64,000 bases of DNA from Gloeocapsa sp. PCC 7428 (GTDB lineage Bacteria > Cyanobacteriota > Cyanobacteriia > Cyanobacteriales > Chroococcidiopsidaceae). The position numbers and the translations under genes were made by a program. Under the pieces are notes generated by a model. The model was not told the origin of the DNA, ran no database searches, and worked only from the letters and a program-made list of their open reading frames with translations. The stretch is from contig NC_019745.1 in the NCBI RefSeq assembly GCF_000317555.1, forward strand, positions 3,658,001 to 3,722,000, in the 5' to 3' direction. Below, one piece after another: positions 17,919 through 26,988 of this stretch. Position 1 is the stretch's first letter; every line of letters starts with the position of its first letter.

Positions 17919-18755
17919 ATGCACTGGCTGTTATCTGGATCTTTGAGTGTAGAGAAATTAACAGTTGCGATCGCCGATCTTCCTCCCTCCTTACAGGGAA
18001 CAAAGCTAGTGCAACTTTCGGATCTCCACTACGATGGCTTGCGACTGTCCGAAGAAATGTTAGCGCAAGCGATCGCCGCCAGCAACGAAGTTGAACCGGA
18101 TCTTATTGTTCTCACAGGCGATTACGTCACCGACGATCCTACCCCAATACATCAACTCGTCTTGCGACTGAAACACCTACAAAGTCGCGCGGGAATTTGT
18201 GCGGTACTCGGAAACCACGATATTTATTACCCCGAATCGCAAGCCGAAATTACCAAAGCACTGAGTTGCATTGATATTGATGTTCTCTGGAATCAAATTG
18301 CTTATCCTTTAGGTACGAGATTACCGATTGTCGGACTTGCCGATTACTGGTCAAAAGAGTTTAAAGTCAAACCTGTCATGCGTCAACTCGACAACAACAT
18401 ACCCCGCATTGTTCTATCACACAATCCTGATACCGCCCAAGTCTTGAAAAAATGGCGCGTTGATTTGCAACTATCCGGTCATACACATGGCGGTCAGTTT
18501 ACCATTCCTGGCATGGGACCTGCTATATCTGTATACAAAGACTTTCGGCGTAGCCTTCCCAAAGAAATGCGGCGTTGGGTACCATTTATGCAAAAAGAAT
18601 GCGCCAAAGTTGTTCGACATTGGGAATGGGCGCAAGGCTATCATCGTGTTGGTGAAAATCAGTTGTATGTCAATCGTGGCTTGGGAACGTACCTTCCTGG
18701 ACGCTTTTTTTGTCCTCCAGAAGTGACTGTGATTACTTTAGTGACTGGTGGCTAG
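17919..18755 (+). CDS. calcineurin-like metallophosphoesterase
   Basis: A 278-residue metallophosphoesterase. The five metal-site motifs are visible: LSDLHYDG (DxH), LTGDYVTDD (GD), LGNHDIYY (GNHD), LSHNPD and LSGHTHGGQFTIPG (GHTH). It ends with NRGLGTYLPGRFFCPPEVTVITL, as in the YkuE/YaeI-type membrane-associated phosphodiesterases, though no N-terminal transmembrane helix is evident here. It probably cleaves a phosphodiester or phosphomonoester at the membrane face; the substrate is unknown. It lies 380 bp before another predicted phosphodiesterase-containing protein. The start is the ATG at 17919, preceded by a GGAGTG stretch. Confidence 0.87.
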   Translation: MHWLLSGSLSVEKLTVAIADLPPSLQGTKLVQLSDLHYDGLRLSEEMLAQAIAASNEVEPDLIVLTGDYVTDDPTPIHQLVLRLKHLQSRAGICAVLGNHDIYYPESQAEITKALSCIDIDVLWNQIAYPLGTRLPIVGLADYWSKEFKVKPVMRQLDNNIPRIVLSHNPDTAQVLKKWRVDLQLSGHTHGGQFTIPGMGPAISVYKDFRRSLPKEMRRWVPFMQKECAKVVRHWEWAQGYHRVGENQLYVNRGLGTYLPGRFFCPPEVTVITLVTGG

Positions 18756-19135
18756 TAGAAGAGTGGAAGAGTGATGAGAAATTCACTAAGCGCTCATTAA
18801 CTAAATTATGGCAGTCTATTAACGCAGAGTTAGTCAGTTCTTAACAATAGAGTGAGATATTGTTAGTGCCGCGATAGCGCGTAGCGCAGCGCCAAAGGCG
18901 ATCGCAGGCTTTATGCTTTCATTTTAGTTTTAGAATTGAAAGCCGAATTAAATAATCAGGACTAGCACAGTTGCTACATCCCATCTCCTGAAATTGAAAG
19001 TCTTTACCTATGTCTTTTGATGTGGATTGTTTGTCACACTGTATGACGTTTAGTCCTGTTTTGCTGTGCGTTAATTAGGGGAATTGTGTAGTCATTTCCC
19101 TAGTCTAAAATTCGTTCTAGGAGGGGAGTCGAACG
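18756..19135. other. intergenic region with HIP1-related repeat (380 bp)
   Basis: It contains a GC-rich block near 18867-18905 (GCGATAGCGCGTAGCGCAGC followed by GCCAAAGGCGATCGC), a known style of cyanobacterial interspersed repeat built around HIP1. The last 60 bp carry the leader and the Shine-Dalgarno GAGGGGAG of the next gene. No ORF is credible. Confidence 0.5.
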
Positions 19136-21910
19136 ATGCTGCAACTCCAAGGTTTTGCCAAATTATCCGCAGATACTTTTGCCGAAGGACCGCCATCAGG
19201 ACAATATAATGATGATGGTTCGCTCAGATCGGAACCGCGATTTCCTGGACAGCCAGTTCAAGGATTTAGTGCAGTTCAATTTGCTGACGAAAATTCTTTT
19301 TGGTTTCTTTCGGACAATGGCTTTGGAAGCAAGTTAAATAGTCAAGATTATCTGCTACGTATCTACCGCGTTGATCCGAGTTTTCGCGGATTAGAAAATA
19401 AAGACGGAAGCGTAGATGTTTTGAACTTTATTCAACTTGCCGATCCTGATAATAAAATACCATTTCCTATCAAAAACGAAGATACAAACGCCCGACTTCT
19501 AACTGGCTTTGATTTTGACGTAGAATCGTTTGTCGTTGCGGCGGATGGTACGCTTTGGGTAGGCGAAGAATTTGGACCTTATTTATTGCATTTCGACCAA
19601 ACAGGGAAACTTTTAGATGCACCAATTCCGACACCTGATTTTAACGGTGATTTTGTGCGATCGCCTGACAACCCTGATGTGTTAGCAGGTGATGCAACGG
19701 CAAATCTAAATCGTTCTAGAGGTTACGAAGGTTTAGCCATTACTCCCGATAAAACAAAGCTATACGCTTTACTCGAAGGAAGTGTAACAGGCGATCCAGA
19801 AGATGCGTTGCGAATTTATGAATTCGATTTAGCAGCGAAAGAATTTACTGGTATTAAAGGCTATTACCGCAAAGAAAATCCAGACAATGCGATTGGCGAT
19901 TTTGCTGTTATCAATGAAAACGAATACTTGGTAATCGAGCGCGATAATTTAAGTGGAGACGAAGCGCAATTCAAGAAGATTTACAAAGTTGATTTGTCGC
20001 AGCAAGATGCGAATGGTTATGTCGCAAAACAAGAAATTGGCGATTTGTTAAACATTCGCGACCCGCAAGATCTAAATGCTGACTCTAGTACAACATTTAC
20101 ATTCCCATTCGTCACTATCGAAAATGTTTTGGTAATCGATGAAAATACAATTGTTGTTGCTAACGACAATAATTATCCGGCGACAGGTGGACGTTCGGAC
20201 ACAGAATCCGACAACAACGAAATTTTAGTATTGAAACTCGATCAACCACTAAATCTCGATCCACGCGTCGGAATTAGTGCGATCGCAGGCAATAATTTAC
20301 GCTTTGGTACTCCCAATGATGATGAATTATTTGCAACGCGCAACGATACTTTATTCGGTGGTGCGGGTGACGATACTCTAGATGCTACCGCAGGACAAGG
20401 CGACAATCGTTTGTATGGCGACAGCGGTAATGATGAATTACTAGCAGGTATCCGCGATCGCTTGTTTGGCGGTGACGGTAACGATATCCTCGATGCTTCC
20501 CAAGGACGTGGCGATAATCGGCTTTACGGTGGTGCGGGTAACGATACTTTGTTTGCAGGTAGTGGCGATTCCTTATTCGGTGGTGATGGTGACGATCAAC
20601 TATTTGCGGGTACTGGTGATAACATTCTTACAGGTGGTGATGGTTCAGATCAATTTTGGATTGTCGCTGGCGAAACTCCTGCATCACCTAATACCATTCG
20701 CGACTTTCAAGCGGATGTTGATATTATTGGTTTAGGTGCGGGTTTAGCTTTTGTTGATTTGGCGATCGCCCAAACCGGAAGTGATACAACAATTAGCCTC
20801 AAAGATGGAACGCCACTCGCTATCTTAGAAGGAGTTGATGCGGGTACGATTTCTATTTCTGATTTTGTAAGTACTGCACCCCGTCCCCTGATTATCGGTC
20901 ATCGCGGCGCGAGTGGTTTGCGTCCAGAACACACTTTAGCCGCTTACGAATTAGCCATCGATCAAGGCGCTGATTACATCGAACCTGATATCGTCGCCAC
21001 TAAAGACGGTGTATTAGTCGCGCGTCACGAAAACGAAATTTCTGGAACGACAGATGTCGCAGATCGCCCCGAATTTGCCGATCGCCAGACAACGAAACTC
21101 ATTGATGGGGAAGAAATCACTGGTTGGTTTACCGAAGACTTTACTTTAGCCGAACTGAAGACTCTCCGCGCTAAAGAACGTTTACCTGAACTCCGCAGCA
21201 CCGAATACGATGGTTTATACGAAGTTCCCACGCTGCAAGAAATTATCGACTTAGCGCAGCGTAAAAGCGCCGAAGTTGGGCGTACGATTGGTATCTATCC
21301 TGAAACTAAGCATCCTACTTATTTTGATAGTATCGGGCTATCGCTTGAAGAACCACTTGTCGAGATTCTGGATGCGAATGGCTATAGCGATCACGACGAT
21401 CCTGTGTTCATTCAATCTTTTGAAACCGCCAATCTCAAACAACTTGATGAATTAACAAATGTTCCTTTAATTCAGCTACTCGGCGATAGCGGACAACCGT
21501 ATGATTTTACTGTAAGTGGCGATCCGCGTACTTATCTCGATTTAACAACTCCTGATGAGTTGACAAATATTGCAACTTATGCGGATGGCATTGGTCCTTC
21601 TAAGCGGTTGATTGTTCCGGTTGATGCAGCAGGAAGATTGCAATCGCCGACATCGCTGATTGATGACGCCCATGCAGCAGGATTACTCGTTCACGCTTAC
21701 ACTTTCCGCAATGAAGACTTTTTCCTAGCTCCTGATTATCAAGGTAATCCAGAGTTAGAATACGAGCAATTCTTTAGTCTGGGGCTAGATGGTTTGTTTA
21801 CCGACTTTCCTGGAACCGGCTTTGAAGTCGCGCAGCGTCTTTATCCTTTGACTGCGGCTGATCCTTTACTCGGTGTAGGTTTGTTATCAAATGATACGCC
21901 AACAGCATAA
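19136..21910 (+). CDS. phytase-like esterase domain + RTX repeats + glycerophosphodiester phosphodiesterase
   Basis: A 924-residue protein of three modules. Residues about 1-375 resemble the esterase-like/phytase beta-propeller family (FWFLSDNGFG, LWVGEEFGPYLLHFD, SRGYEGLAITPDKTKLYALLEG). Residues about 395-505 hold tandem RTX calcium-binding nonapeptides such as GGAGDDTLD and GGDGNDILD. Residues about 585-910 are a GP-PDE domain starting IIGHRGASGLRPEHT, with IEPDIVATKDGVLVARHEN for the metal and catalytic residues. RTX repeats without a Sec signal imply type I secretion. It likely liberates phosphate from extracellular organic phosphates. The start ATG is preceded by a strong GAGGGGAG site. 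Confidence 0.87.
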   Translation: MLQLQGFAKLSADTFAEGPPSGQYNDDGSLRSEPRFPGQPVQGFSAVQFADENSFWFLSDNGFGSKLNSQDYLLRIYRVDPSFRGLENKDGSVDVLNFIQLADPDNKIPFPIKNEDTNARLLTGFDFDVESFVVAADGTLWVGEEFGPYLLHFDQTGKLLDAPIPTPDFNGDFVRSPDNPDVLAGDATANLNRSRGYEGLAITPDKTKLYALLEGSVTGDPEDALRIYEFDLAAKEFTGIKGYYRKENPDNAIGDFAVINENEYLVIERDNLSGDEAQFKKIYKVDLSQQDANGYVAKQEIGDLLNIRDPQDLNADSSTTFTFPFVTIENVLVIDENTIVVANDNNYPATGGRSDTESDNNEILVLKLDQPLNLDPRVGISAIAGNNLRFGTPNDDELFATRNDTLFGGAGDDTLDATAGQGDNRLYGDSGNDELLAGIRDRLFGGDGNDILDASQGRGDNRLYGGAGNDTLFAGSGDSLFGGDGDDQLFAGTGDNILTGGDGSDQFWIVAGETPASPNTIRDFQADVDIIGLGAGLAFVDLAIAQTGSDTTISLKDGTPLAILEGVDAGTISISDFVSTAPRPLIIGHRGASGLRPEHTLAAYELAIDQGADYIEPDIVATKDGVLVARHENEISGTTDVADRPEFADRQTTKLIDGEEITGWFTEDFTLAELKTLRAKERLPELRSTEYDGLYEVPTLQEIIDLAQRKSAEVGRTIGIYPETKHPTYFDSIGLSLEEPLVEILDANGYSDHDDPVFIQSFETANLKQLDELTNVPLIQLLGDSGQPYDFTVSGDPRTYLDLTTPDELTNIATYADGIGPSKRLIVPVDAAGRLQSPTSLIDDAHAAGLLVHAYTFRNEDFFLAPDYQGNPELEYEQFFSLGLDGLFTDFPGTGFEVAQRLYPLTAADPLLGVGLLSNDTPTA

Positions 21911-21938
21911 AAAGCGTTGATTTTATTGATACTAATAG

Positions 21939-21984
21939 AGTGACAAAGAGGCTATAAGTCACAAGGCTGTTACTCTTTGTCACT
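21939..21984 (+). terminator. putative terminator hairpin after the phytase-like/GP-PDE gene
   Basis: AGTGACAAAGAG and CTCTTTGTCACT form a perfect 12-bp stem separated by 22 bases. A short T-containing stretch (TTGTTAG) follows the right arm. The loop is long for a classical intrinsic terminator, so this may instead be a processing or interspersed hairpin. Confidence 0.45.
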
Positions 21985-22008
21985 TTGTTAGTATTTAGAC
22001 TTTGTGTA

Positions 22009-22105
22009 ATACCATTTCACCAAATAAAAACTACAAATCATTTCTCCTCTGCACCTGAAGCTCCTCTGCTGCCTTATTTGTAGTAAATTCAAAGTGACAT
22101 GGTAT
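22009..22105. repeat. nested inverted-repeat element (fold-back)
   Basis: Outer arms ATACCATTTCAC (22009-22020) and GTGACATGGTAT (22094-22105) pair with one mismatch. Inner arms ACTACAAAT (22030-22038) and ATTTGTAGT (22076-22084) pair perfectly. The centre is C/T-rich (CTCCTCTGCACCTGAAGCTC). The structure resembles a small non-coding mobile-element remnant (MITE-like) or a structured RNA. Confidence 0.5.
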
Positions 22106-22451
22106 AACGAGGCAGCGATCGCCATTTTTGCTAAAATTGTGATTAAATAAGCGAATATTGAACATCCCCATAGATGTAAACTGCTACTAAGCGACCAGAT
22201 TTAGACAAGCGCTTCAACTTTACTCCTCATAAACTGTGTTGCTGCATCTTAGGAAATTAGCACCAGATTCATCTGGGCTACAGAGCAATGACCTATAATC
22301 ATTGTCAAAAAACTTTTCTTTAGCAACCTTCTTGTTGCGTCAGAAAATAAAACTCGTGAACCAAACTCGACCTTAGAAAGTGTTTCAAATTTAAAACCTA
22401 AAATTCAAAATAGTGTAACGCAGTTTACAGTAGGGGCAGGGGGATAAAAAG

Positions 22452-23861
22452 ATGCAGCGATCGCGCTCAGTTCGAGAAGGTTCTGTAGGACTATTATTAC
22501 TACTAGGAGTAGGGTTATTTGTCGGTTTGGTTTTGTGGCTACGAGGAGTCACAATTGGTAGACGCAGCTACAGCGCTATCATTGAGTTTGCGAATGTTGG
22601 TGGAATGCAAGAAGGCGGTGTCGTCCGCTATCGTGGTGTCAATGTCGGTAATATCGCTGCGATTCGCCCTGGTCCTAATGGTGTAGAAGTCGATGTCGAA
22701 ATCGCCCCAGCAAACTTAATTATTCCGCGTGATGTTCAAATTGCCGCGAACCAATCAGGATTGATTAGTGAAGTCAGTATCGATATTACACCCCAAGCAT
22801 CGTTACCCTCAAACGCGGTGAGTGCGCTACCGCTCGATCCGAATTGCGATCGCACGCTAATTGTCTGTAATGGTGCGCGTTTACAAGGTGAAATTGGCAT
22901 TAGCCTCGATCAATTGATTTCTGCGACTACGCGTTTTACAACGGCTTATAGCGACCCTAATTTCGTCAACACGGTTAATGAAGCAACAAAAAACGCCTCG
23001 CAAGCAGCCGCTGGAGTAGCCCAACTGACGCGCGAACTTTCTAGCTTGACACGCGCTACGCAACAACAAATTGGTAGCCTATCAGCAACGGCTAACTCGG
23101 TACAACGCGCCGCCGATGAAATTACCGCTTCTACAACAAAGACAGCGGCGCAATTTGGTGCAACTGCGGATCAAATTCGGTTAACGACAGCACAAGTCAA
23201 TCGCCTTGTCAATAATCTTGATAATTTAGTCACAACAAACCGCACAACGCTTGTGCGCGTGTTAGAAAACATTGACCAAAGCAGCGAACAATTACGCCTC
23301 ACAGTTGGGGCGCTTTCACCGACGGTTAATCGCTTCACCCAAGGAGAATTAATTCAAAACTTAGAAGCATTATCGGCGAATGCTGCGCAAGCATCCGCAA
23401 ATTTACGTGATATTTCCGATGCGTTAAATACTCCTACTAACCTTATCGTACTACAACAAACGTTAGATTCGGCGCGAGTCACATTTGAGAATGCCCAAAA
23501 AATTACATCAGATCTCGATGAACTCACAGGCGATCCCGCATTTCGTGAAAACGTGCGGCGACTTATTAATGGCTTGAGTGGTTTAGTCTCTTCTACCGAT
23601 CAATTGCAGCAGCAAATCGAAGTCGCACAAACTTTAGATTCTGTATCCGACACAGTGAAAAACGCAAAACTCAAAAATCCTGAAGCTTCAGCTAAAGGTG
23701 AAGATGTTGCAGTTGATAGTTCAGCGATCGCCACTTTACAAAGTCTTGAAGATTTGTTAGAACGCTCATCAGATGCAGCAAAAACAGCAGGTACGCAAGT
23801 TTTACCTAACCCCCAAGATTTCGATTCGCACGAAAGTTCGCTTGAGCTATTTCCGCAGTAG
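22452..23861 (+). CDS. MCE/MlaD family lipid-transport protein
   Basis: A 469-residue protein. An N-terminal membrane helix (VGLLLLLGVGLFVGLVLWLRG) is followed by an MCE domain, with IEFANVGGMQEGGVVRYRGVNVG and VEVDVEIAPANLIIPRDVQ. A long helical region from about 160 to 410 carries repeated Asn/Thr-rich heptads, consistent with a periplasmic tunnel or needle. In cyanobacteria and plastids (TGD2) these proteins pass lipids between membranes together with an ABC ATPase and permease. Neither partner gene is adjacent, so they are presumably encoded elsewhere. The ATG at 22452 follows GGGGGATAAAAAG. Confidence 0.87.
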   Translation: MQRSRSVREGSVGLLLLLGVGLFVGLVLWLRGVTIGRRSYSAIIEFANVGGMQEGGVVRYRGVNVGNIAAIRPGPNGVEVDVEIAPANLIIPRDVQIAANQSGLISEVSIDITPQASLPSNAVSALPLDPNCDRTLIVCNGARLQGEIGISLDQLISATTRFTTAYSDPNFVNTVNEATKNASQAAAGVAQLTRELSSLTRATQQQIGSLSATANSVQRAADEITASTTKTAAQFGATADQIRLTTAQVNRLVNNLDNLVTTNRTTLVRVLENIDQSSEQLRLTVGALSPTVNRFTQGELIQNLEALSANAAQASANLRDISDALNTPTNLIVLQQTLDSARVTFENAQKITSDLDELTGDPAFRENVRRLINGLSGLVSSTDQLQQQIEVAQTLDSVSDTVKNAKLKNPEASAKGEDVAVDSSAIATLQSLEDLLERSSDAAKTAGTQVLPNPQDFDSHESSLELFPQ

Positions 23862-23903
23862 TTGATAGAACAATCGCGATCGCCAACTTTCAGTCAAGCG
23901 CTA

Positions 23904-24200
23904 TTAACTCCAATCCTCGGTTTCGCTTTTGTTACCAAAATTTGTATAAACTGACTTGGCAGCGTGTAGTTGACGCGTCTTCTCAAAAAGTTCGGCTTCG
24001 GTAAGATTCCATGTTTGCATAATTTTATCTAAGTCGGCTTGGAGATCTCGCGCACCAGGAAAGCCGTTGTAACGAATGCGCATTCTTGCAAGTTCAGCAA
24101 GATTCAAGTCTGTAGGTGCTGCGGTTAGTAAAGTATTAATCAGCGCGCGATCGCGATTATAGAGCGGATGCTGTTGGTCTTTATTTTTTACTTCTGACAT
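23904..24200 (-). CDS. DUF3288 family protein
   Basis: A 98-residue cyanobacteria-restricted protein. The family pattern KDQQHPLYNRDRALINTLL, then NLAELARMRIRYNGFPGARD and the helix DLDKIMQTWNLTEAELFEKTRQLHA, is clear. It is soluble and mostly helical; the function is unknown. It is convergent with the MCE gene (42 bp gap) and divergent from the AAA protein. The ATG follows an AT-rich leader that holds one copy of a dispersed repeat (24246-24270). Confidence 0.85.
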   Translation of the reverse strand: MSEVKNKDQQHPLYNRDRALINTLLTAAPTDLNLAELARMRIRYNGFPGARDLQADLDKIMQTWNLTEAELFEKTRQLHAAKSVYTNFGNKSETEDWS

Positions 24201-24245
24201 AACTGCTACTGAGTAACGATAAGCGACCTTCTGTAGGAATTGTAT

Positions 24246-24270
24246 AGCAGGTATCAGAGGTCGGGGTTAA
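24246..24270 (-). repeat. dispersed intergenic repeat, copy 1 (inverse orientation)
   Basis: Carries AGCAGGTATCAGAGGTCGGG, close to the complement of the CCTGACCTCTGACCCCTG motif seen also at 36582, 40574, 49963, 50086 and 51819. Confidence 0.6.
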
Positions 24271-24394
24271 AAGCGACAAGAGGTAGCGGAAACCTCCATG
24301 AACCCTGCTATATCTCGATGTTTTACAGGCTTCATATTTTTCTCTTATAAGTTTTTTACTGTTTCCTTCTAGTCTTAACGATAGAGAGTCATAA

Positions 24395-25912
24395 GTGCGA
24401 GTCAATTTGCTTAACTCAAGTTGTAAAAGTACGTGGAATCAGCAACTGTTGTATAAACCAAAACGATATCGAGGAACAGTCCTGACGCAAGCCGGATTAC
24501 AAAAGCTGTATGCTCAGATTCAGCAGCTTTCTGCGGATGAGGGTTGCGAGATGACACCGCGTCGAATCGCTGAAAAAACGCAACGCATCGAACCCCAAGG
24601 ATTAAACGCTGCTACCGTGCGGAAAATCTTGCAAGCACAAACTGGTGTAGACCAAGACTCAATCCGCCTAGTGTTTCAAGCACTCAATCTTACACTAGAA
24701 CCATTAGATTTTAATTATTTTTATCATATTCGCACTGAGCAGGCTGCACCTTTTGCGGTCAAATCTCAGTCAGCCTTAAATCATCCGGTATATTTAACCA
24801 ATGCAGTGGGTGGCGATCGCTGTATCAAAGGTTCGCAACAAGCGCAGCTACCCAAAATTGATCTACCTGAATACCCAGGTAGCCCCCTTCCTTTGAACTC
24901 TAGATTCTATGTTGAACGTTCGGCGATTCAAACTCAAGTGTATGCCCAACTGCATAAATCTGGCAGTTTAACGTGGATCAAAGCACCGCATAAAATGGGT
25001 AAAAGTTCTTTGCTATTACGTATTCACTCTTACGCTAAGCAACTTAACAACCATACTGTTCATCTGGATTTTCAGCAAGCCGATCGCGTCATTCTTTCAG
25101 ATTTGAATAAGTTGTTGCGCTGGATGTGCAAAACTATTAGCTTGCAGCTACAAATTGAATGTTGCTTAGAACAACATTGGGATAACGAACTTGGTAGCAA
25201 AGTCAGTTTTATTGTTTGCTTACATCATCTTTCAGCACAGTTAAATCAGCCGTTTGTTTTGTCTTTGAACGAAGTCAATCGTTTGTTTGAATATCCTGAT
25301 GTTTGCCGCGAGTTTTTGCTGTTGCTGCGATCGCTAAACGAAGAAGTGAAGTATGATGAAGTCCTACAAAAGTTACGGTTAATTTTAGCCTACTCTAGTG
25401 ATGCGTGTATTTCCGCAAATTTTGAGCATCAGCTATTAAATATTGGCATGACGCTTCATCTTCCTGAATTTAGCATCGCGGAAGTGCAACAACTTGCCCT
25501 AGCGTATCAGTTGCCTTGGGAAAATTCTTCCTTGATCGCGCAACTTATGGAATGGGTCGGCGGACACCCATATCTTATTCAACTCGCGTTTTACCACCTG
25601 ACAACCTCAATACCTCCCGCCTCAGTTGATACATACCAATTACAACAATTGATGCAACAAGCAACAATGTCAGTGGGAATTTATCAGTATCACTTGCAAC
25701 AAATTTGGTCTATAGTGCAAGCCGATCCTTTATTACTCGCGGCAGTTGAGCAATTAATATCTCAAGAAGAAATTATCATAGAGTCAAGTATTGCACGTAA
25801 ATTGGAAAGTTTAGGGATTGCTCGCTCTGAAGGCGATCGCACAATTTTACGTGGTCGTTTGTATCAAAAATATTTTCAAAAGAAAAACTCAAGTCTTGTT
25901 AAACTCAGCTAA
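24395..25912 (+). CDS. HTH + AAA-like ATPase domain protein (cyanobacterial signalling type)
   Basis: 505 residues from a GTG start at 24395. The N-terminal part has RGTVLTQAGLQKLYAQIQQL and a helix-turn-helix-like segment TPRRIAEKTQ...GLNAATVRKILQ. The central AAA-like domain begins with LPLNSRFYVERSAIQTQVYAQL and has Walker A HKMGKSSLLLRI. A family signature at the end of the domain is LMEWVGGHPYLIQLAFYHL. Such proteins are usually cyanobacterial ATP-dependent signalling or conflict proteins; here no effector repeat such as WD40 or TPR follows, so the output domain is missing. The start is uncertain, with no in-frame ATG until residue 50 or so. Confidence 0.75.
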   Translation: MRVNLLNSSCKSTWNQQLLYKPKRYRGTVLTQAGLQKLYAQIQQLSADEGCEMTPRRIAEKTQRIEPQGLNAATVRKILQAQTGVDQDSIRLVFQALNLTLEPLDFNYFYHIRTEQAAPFAVKSQSALNHPVYLTNAVGGDRCIKGSQQAQLPKIDLPEYPGSPLPLNSRFYVERSAIQTQVYAQLHKSGSLTWIKAPHKMGKSSLLLRIHSYAKQLNNHTVHLDFQQADRVILSDLNKLLRWMCKTISLQLQIECCLEQHWDNELGSKVSFIVCLHHLSAQLNQPFVLSLNEVNRLFEYPDVCREFLLLLRSLNEEVKYDEVLQKLRLILAYSSDACISANFEHQLLNIGMTLHLPEFSIAEVQQLALAYQLPWENSSLIAQLMEWVGGHPYLIQLAFYHLTTSIPPASVDTYQLQQLMQQATMSVGIYQYHLQQIWSIVQADPLLLAAVEQLISQEEIIIESSIARKLESLGIARSEGDRTILRGRLYQKYFQKKNSSLVKLS

Positions 25913-26107
25913 CAATTTATATCTCAACACATAAAATTTGTTCTTAGAAGTTTCTTATAATTTCCTTATTTTGTCGATCTAGTCTAAGACGAACAAAGGT
26001 TCTTTGAACTTCTGTTAAATAAGTAACAAAACACAACTATTCAATGAAAAAGTGTTCAAGCACTTTTCAGTAGCTGTCATTATCTATAGACCTATGGAGT
26101 TTAATAA

Positions 26108-26881
26108 ATGAACCTAACAAAACGTTGTGTTGCTGAGTTTATTGGGACGTTTTGGCTAGTGCTTGGGGGTTGTGGTAGTGCAGTACTTGCCGCAGCTTAC
26201 ACTACGGATAGCTCAACGATTGGCGTTAATACGTCTTTCCCTTTAGGAATTGGTTTCGTTGGGGTATCGCTGGCGTTTGGCTTGACTGTATTAACCATGG
26301 CGTATGCGATCGGTCATATTTCCGGTTGTCATCTCAATCCTGCGGTTTCGTTTGGGTTATGGGCCGGTAAGCGATTTCCTGGTTCGGAATTATTGCCATA
26401 TATCATTGCTCAAGTACTAGGAGCGATCGTCGGTGCTGGCGTTGTTTACCTCATTGCTAGTGGTAACTCTAACTTTACACTTGCGGGTTCTAACCCGTTA
26501 GCAACCAATGGATATGGCGTGCATTCACCAGGCGGTTACAATTTGCCAGCGGCGTTTATTACTGAAGTCGTGATGACTTTTATGTTTTTGATGATTATTT
26601 TAGGTGCAACCGATAATCGCGCCCCTAAAGCCCTCGCGCCCATTGCAATTGGTTTTGGCTTGACGCTAATTCACCTGATTAGCATTCCAGTTACTAATAC
26701 CTCAGTTAACCCTGCACGCAGTCTAGGTCCAGCTATCTTTGTTGGTAGAGAGCTTTTAAGTCAAGTTTGGTTGTTCTGGCTAGCTCCGATCATCGGCGCA
26801 TTACTCGCTGGTTGGCTTTATCTGACAATTTTTAGCGAATCAGTCGTCGAAGAACCCCCACGAGTTCGCGAGCCAGTTTAG
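26108..26881 (+). CDS. aqpZ: aquaporin Z (MIP family water channel)
   Basis: A 257-residue six-helix channel with both pore motifs: [11 protein letters not shown] (first NPA) near residue 76 and [12 protein letters not shown] (second NPA, followed by Arg of the selectivity filter) near residue 197. The family opening [23 protein letters not shown] and [19 protein letters not shown] are present. The length and the selectivity-filter residues around NPARS indicate a water-selective AqpZ rather than GlpF. It should move water across the plasma membrane during osmotic change. It is monocistronic by spacing (195 bp upstream, 107 bp downstream). Confidence 0.96.
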   Translation: MNLTKRCVAEFIGTFWLVLGGCGSAVLAAAYTTDSSTIGVNTSFPLGIGFVGVSLAFGLTVLTMAYAIGHISGCHLNPAVSFGLWAGKRFPGSELLPYIIAQVLGAIVGAGVVYLIASGNSNFTLAGSNPLATNGYGVHSPGGYNLPAAFITEVVMTFMFLMIILGATDNRAPKALAPIAIGFGLTLIHLISIPVTNTSVNPARSLGPAIFVGRELLSQVWLFWLAPIIGALLAGWLYLTIFSESVVEEPPRVREPV

Positions 26882-26988
26882 TTATTAGAACGCACATTTG
26901 CAATCATTCATATTACTAACTAGAGGCTATTAATATTGTTGCTAGTGGTTAGTTGCTAGTCACTAGCTACCTTCATCTTTAATCATTA

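Larger units (their letters stand above)
21911..22451. other. intergenic region with terminator and fold-back element (541 bp)
   Basis: The left part holds a 12-bp inverted repeat (21939-21984) that may terminate the upstream gene. The middle has a nested imperfect fold-back (22009-22105). The right part leads into the MCE gene, ending GGGGCAGGGGGATAAAAAG before its ATG. No ORF beyond short spurious ones is credible. Confidence 0.55.

Noticed and set aside
20330-20640. Direct DNA repeats resembling a CRISPR or minisatellite
   Set aside because: They encode RTX nonapeptides (GGxGxDxLx) inside an open coding frame.
24181-24405. 74-codon minus-strand ORF in the gap left of the AAA gene
   Set aside because: It overlaps the DUF3288 start and a dispersed repeat and has no recognisable protein character.
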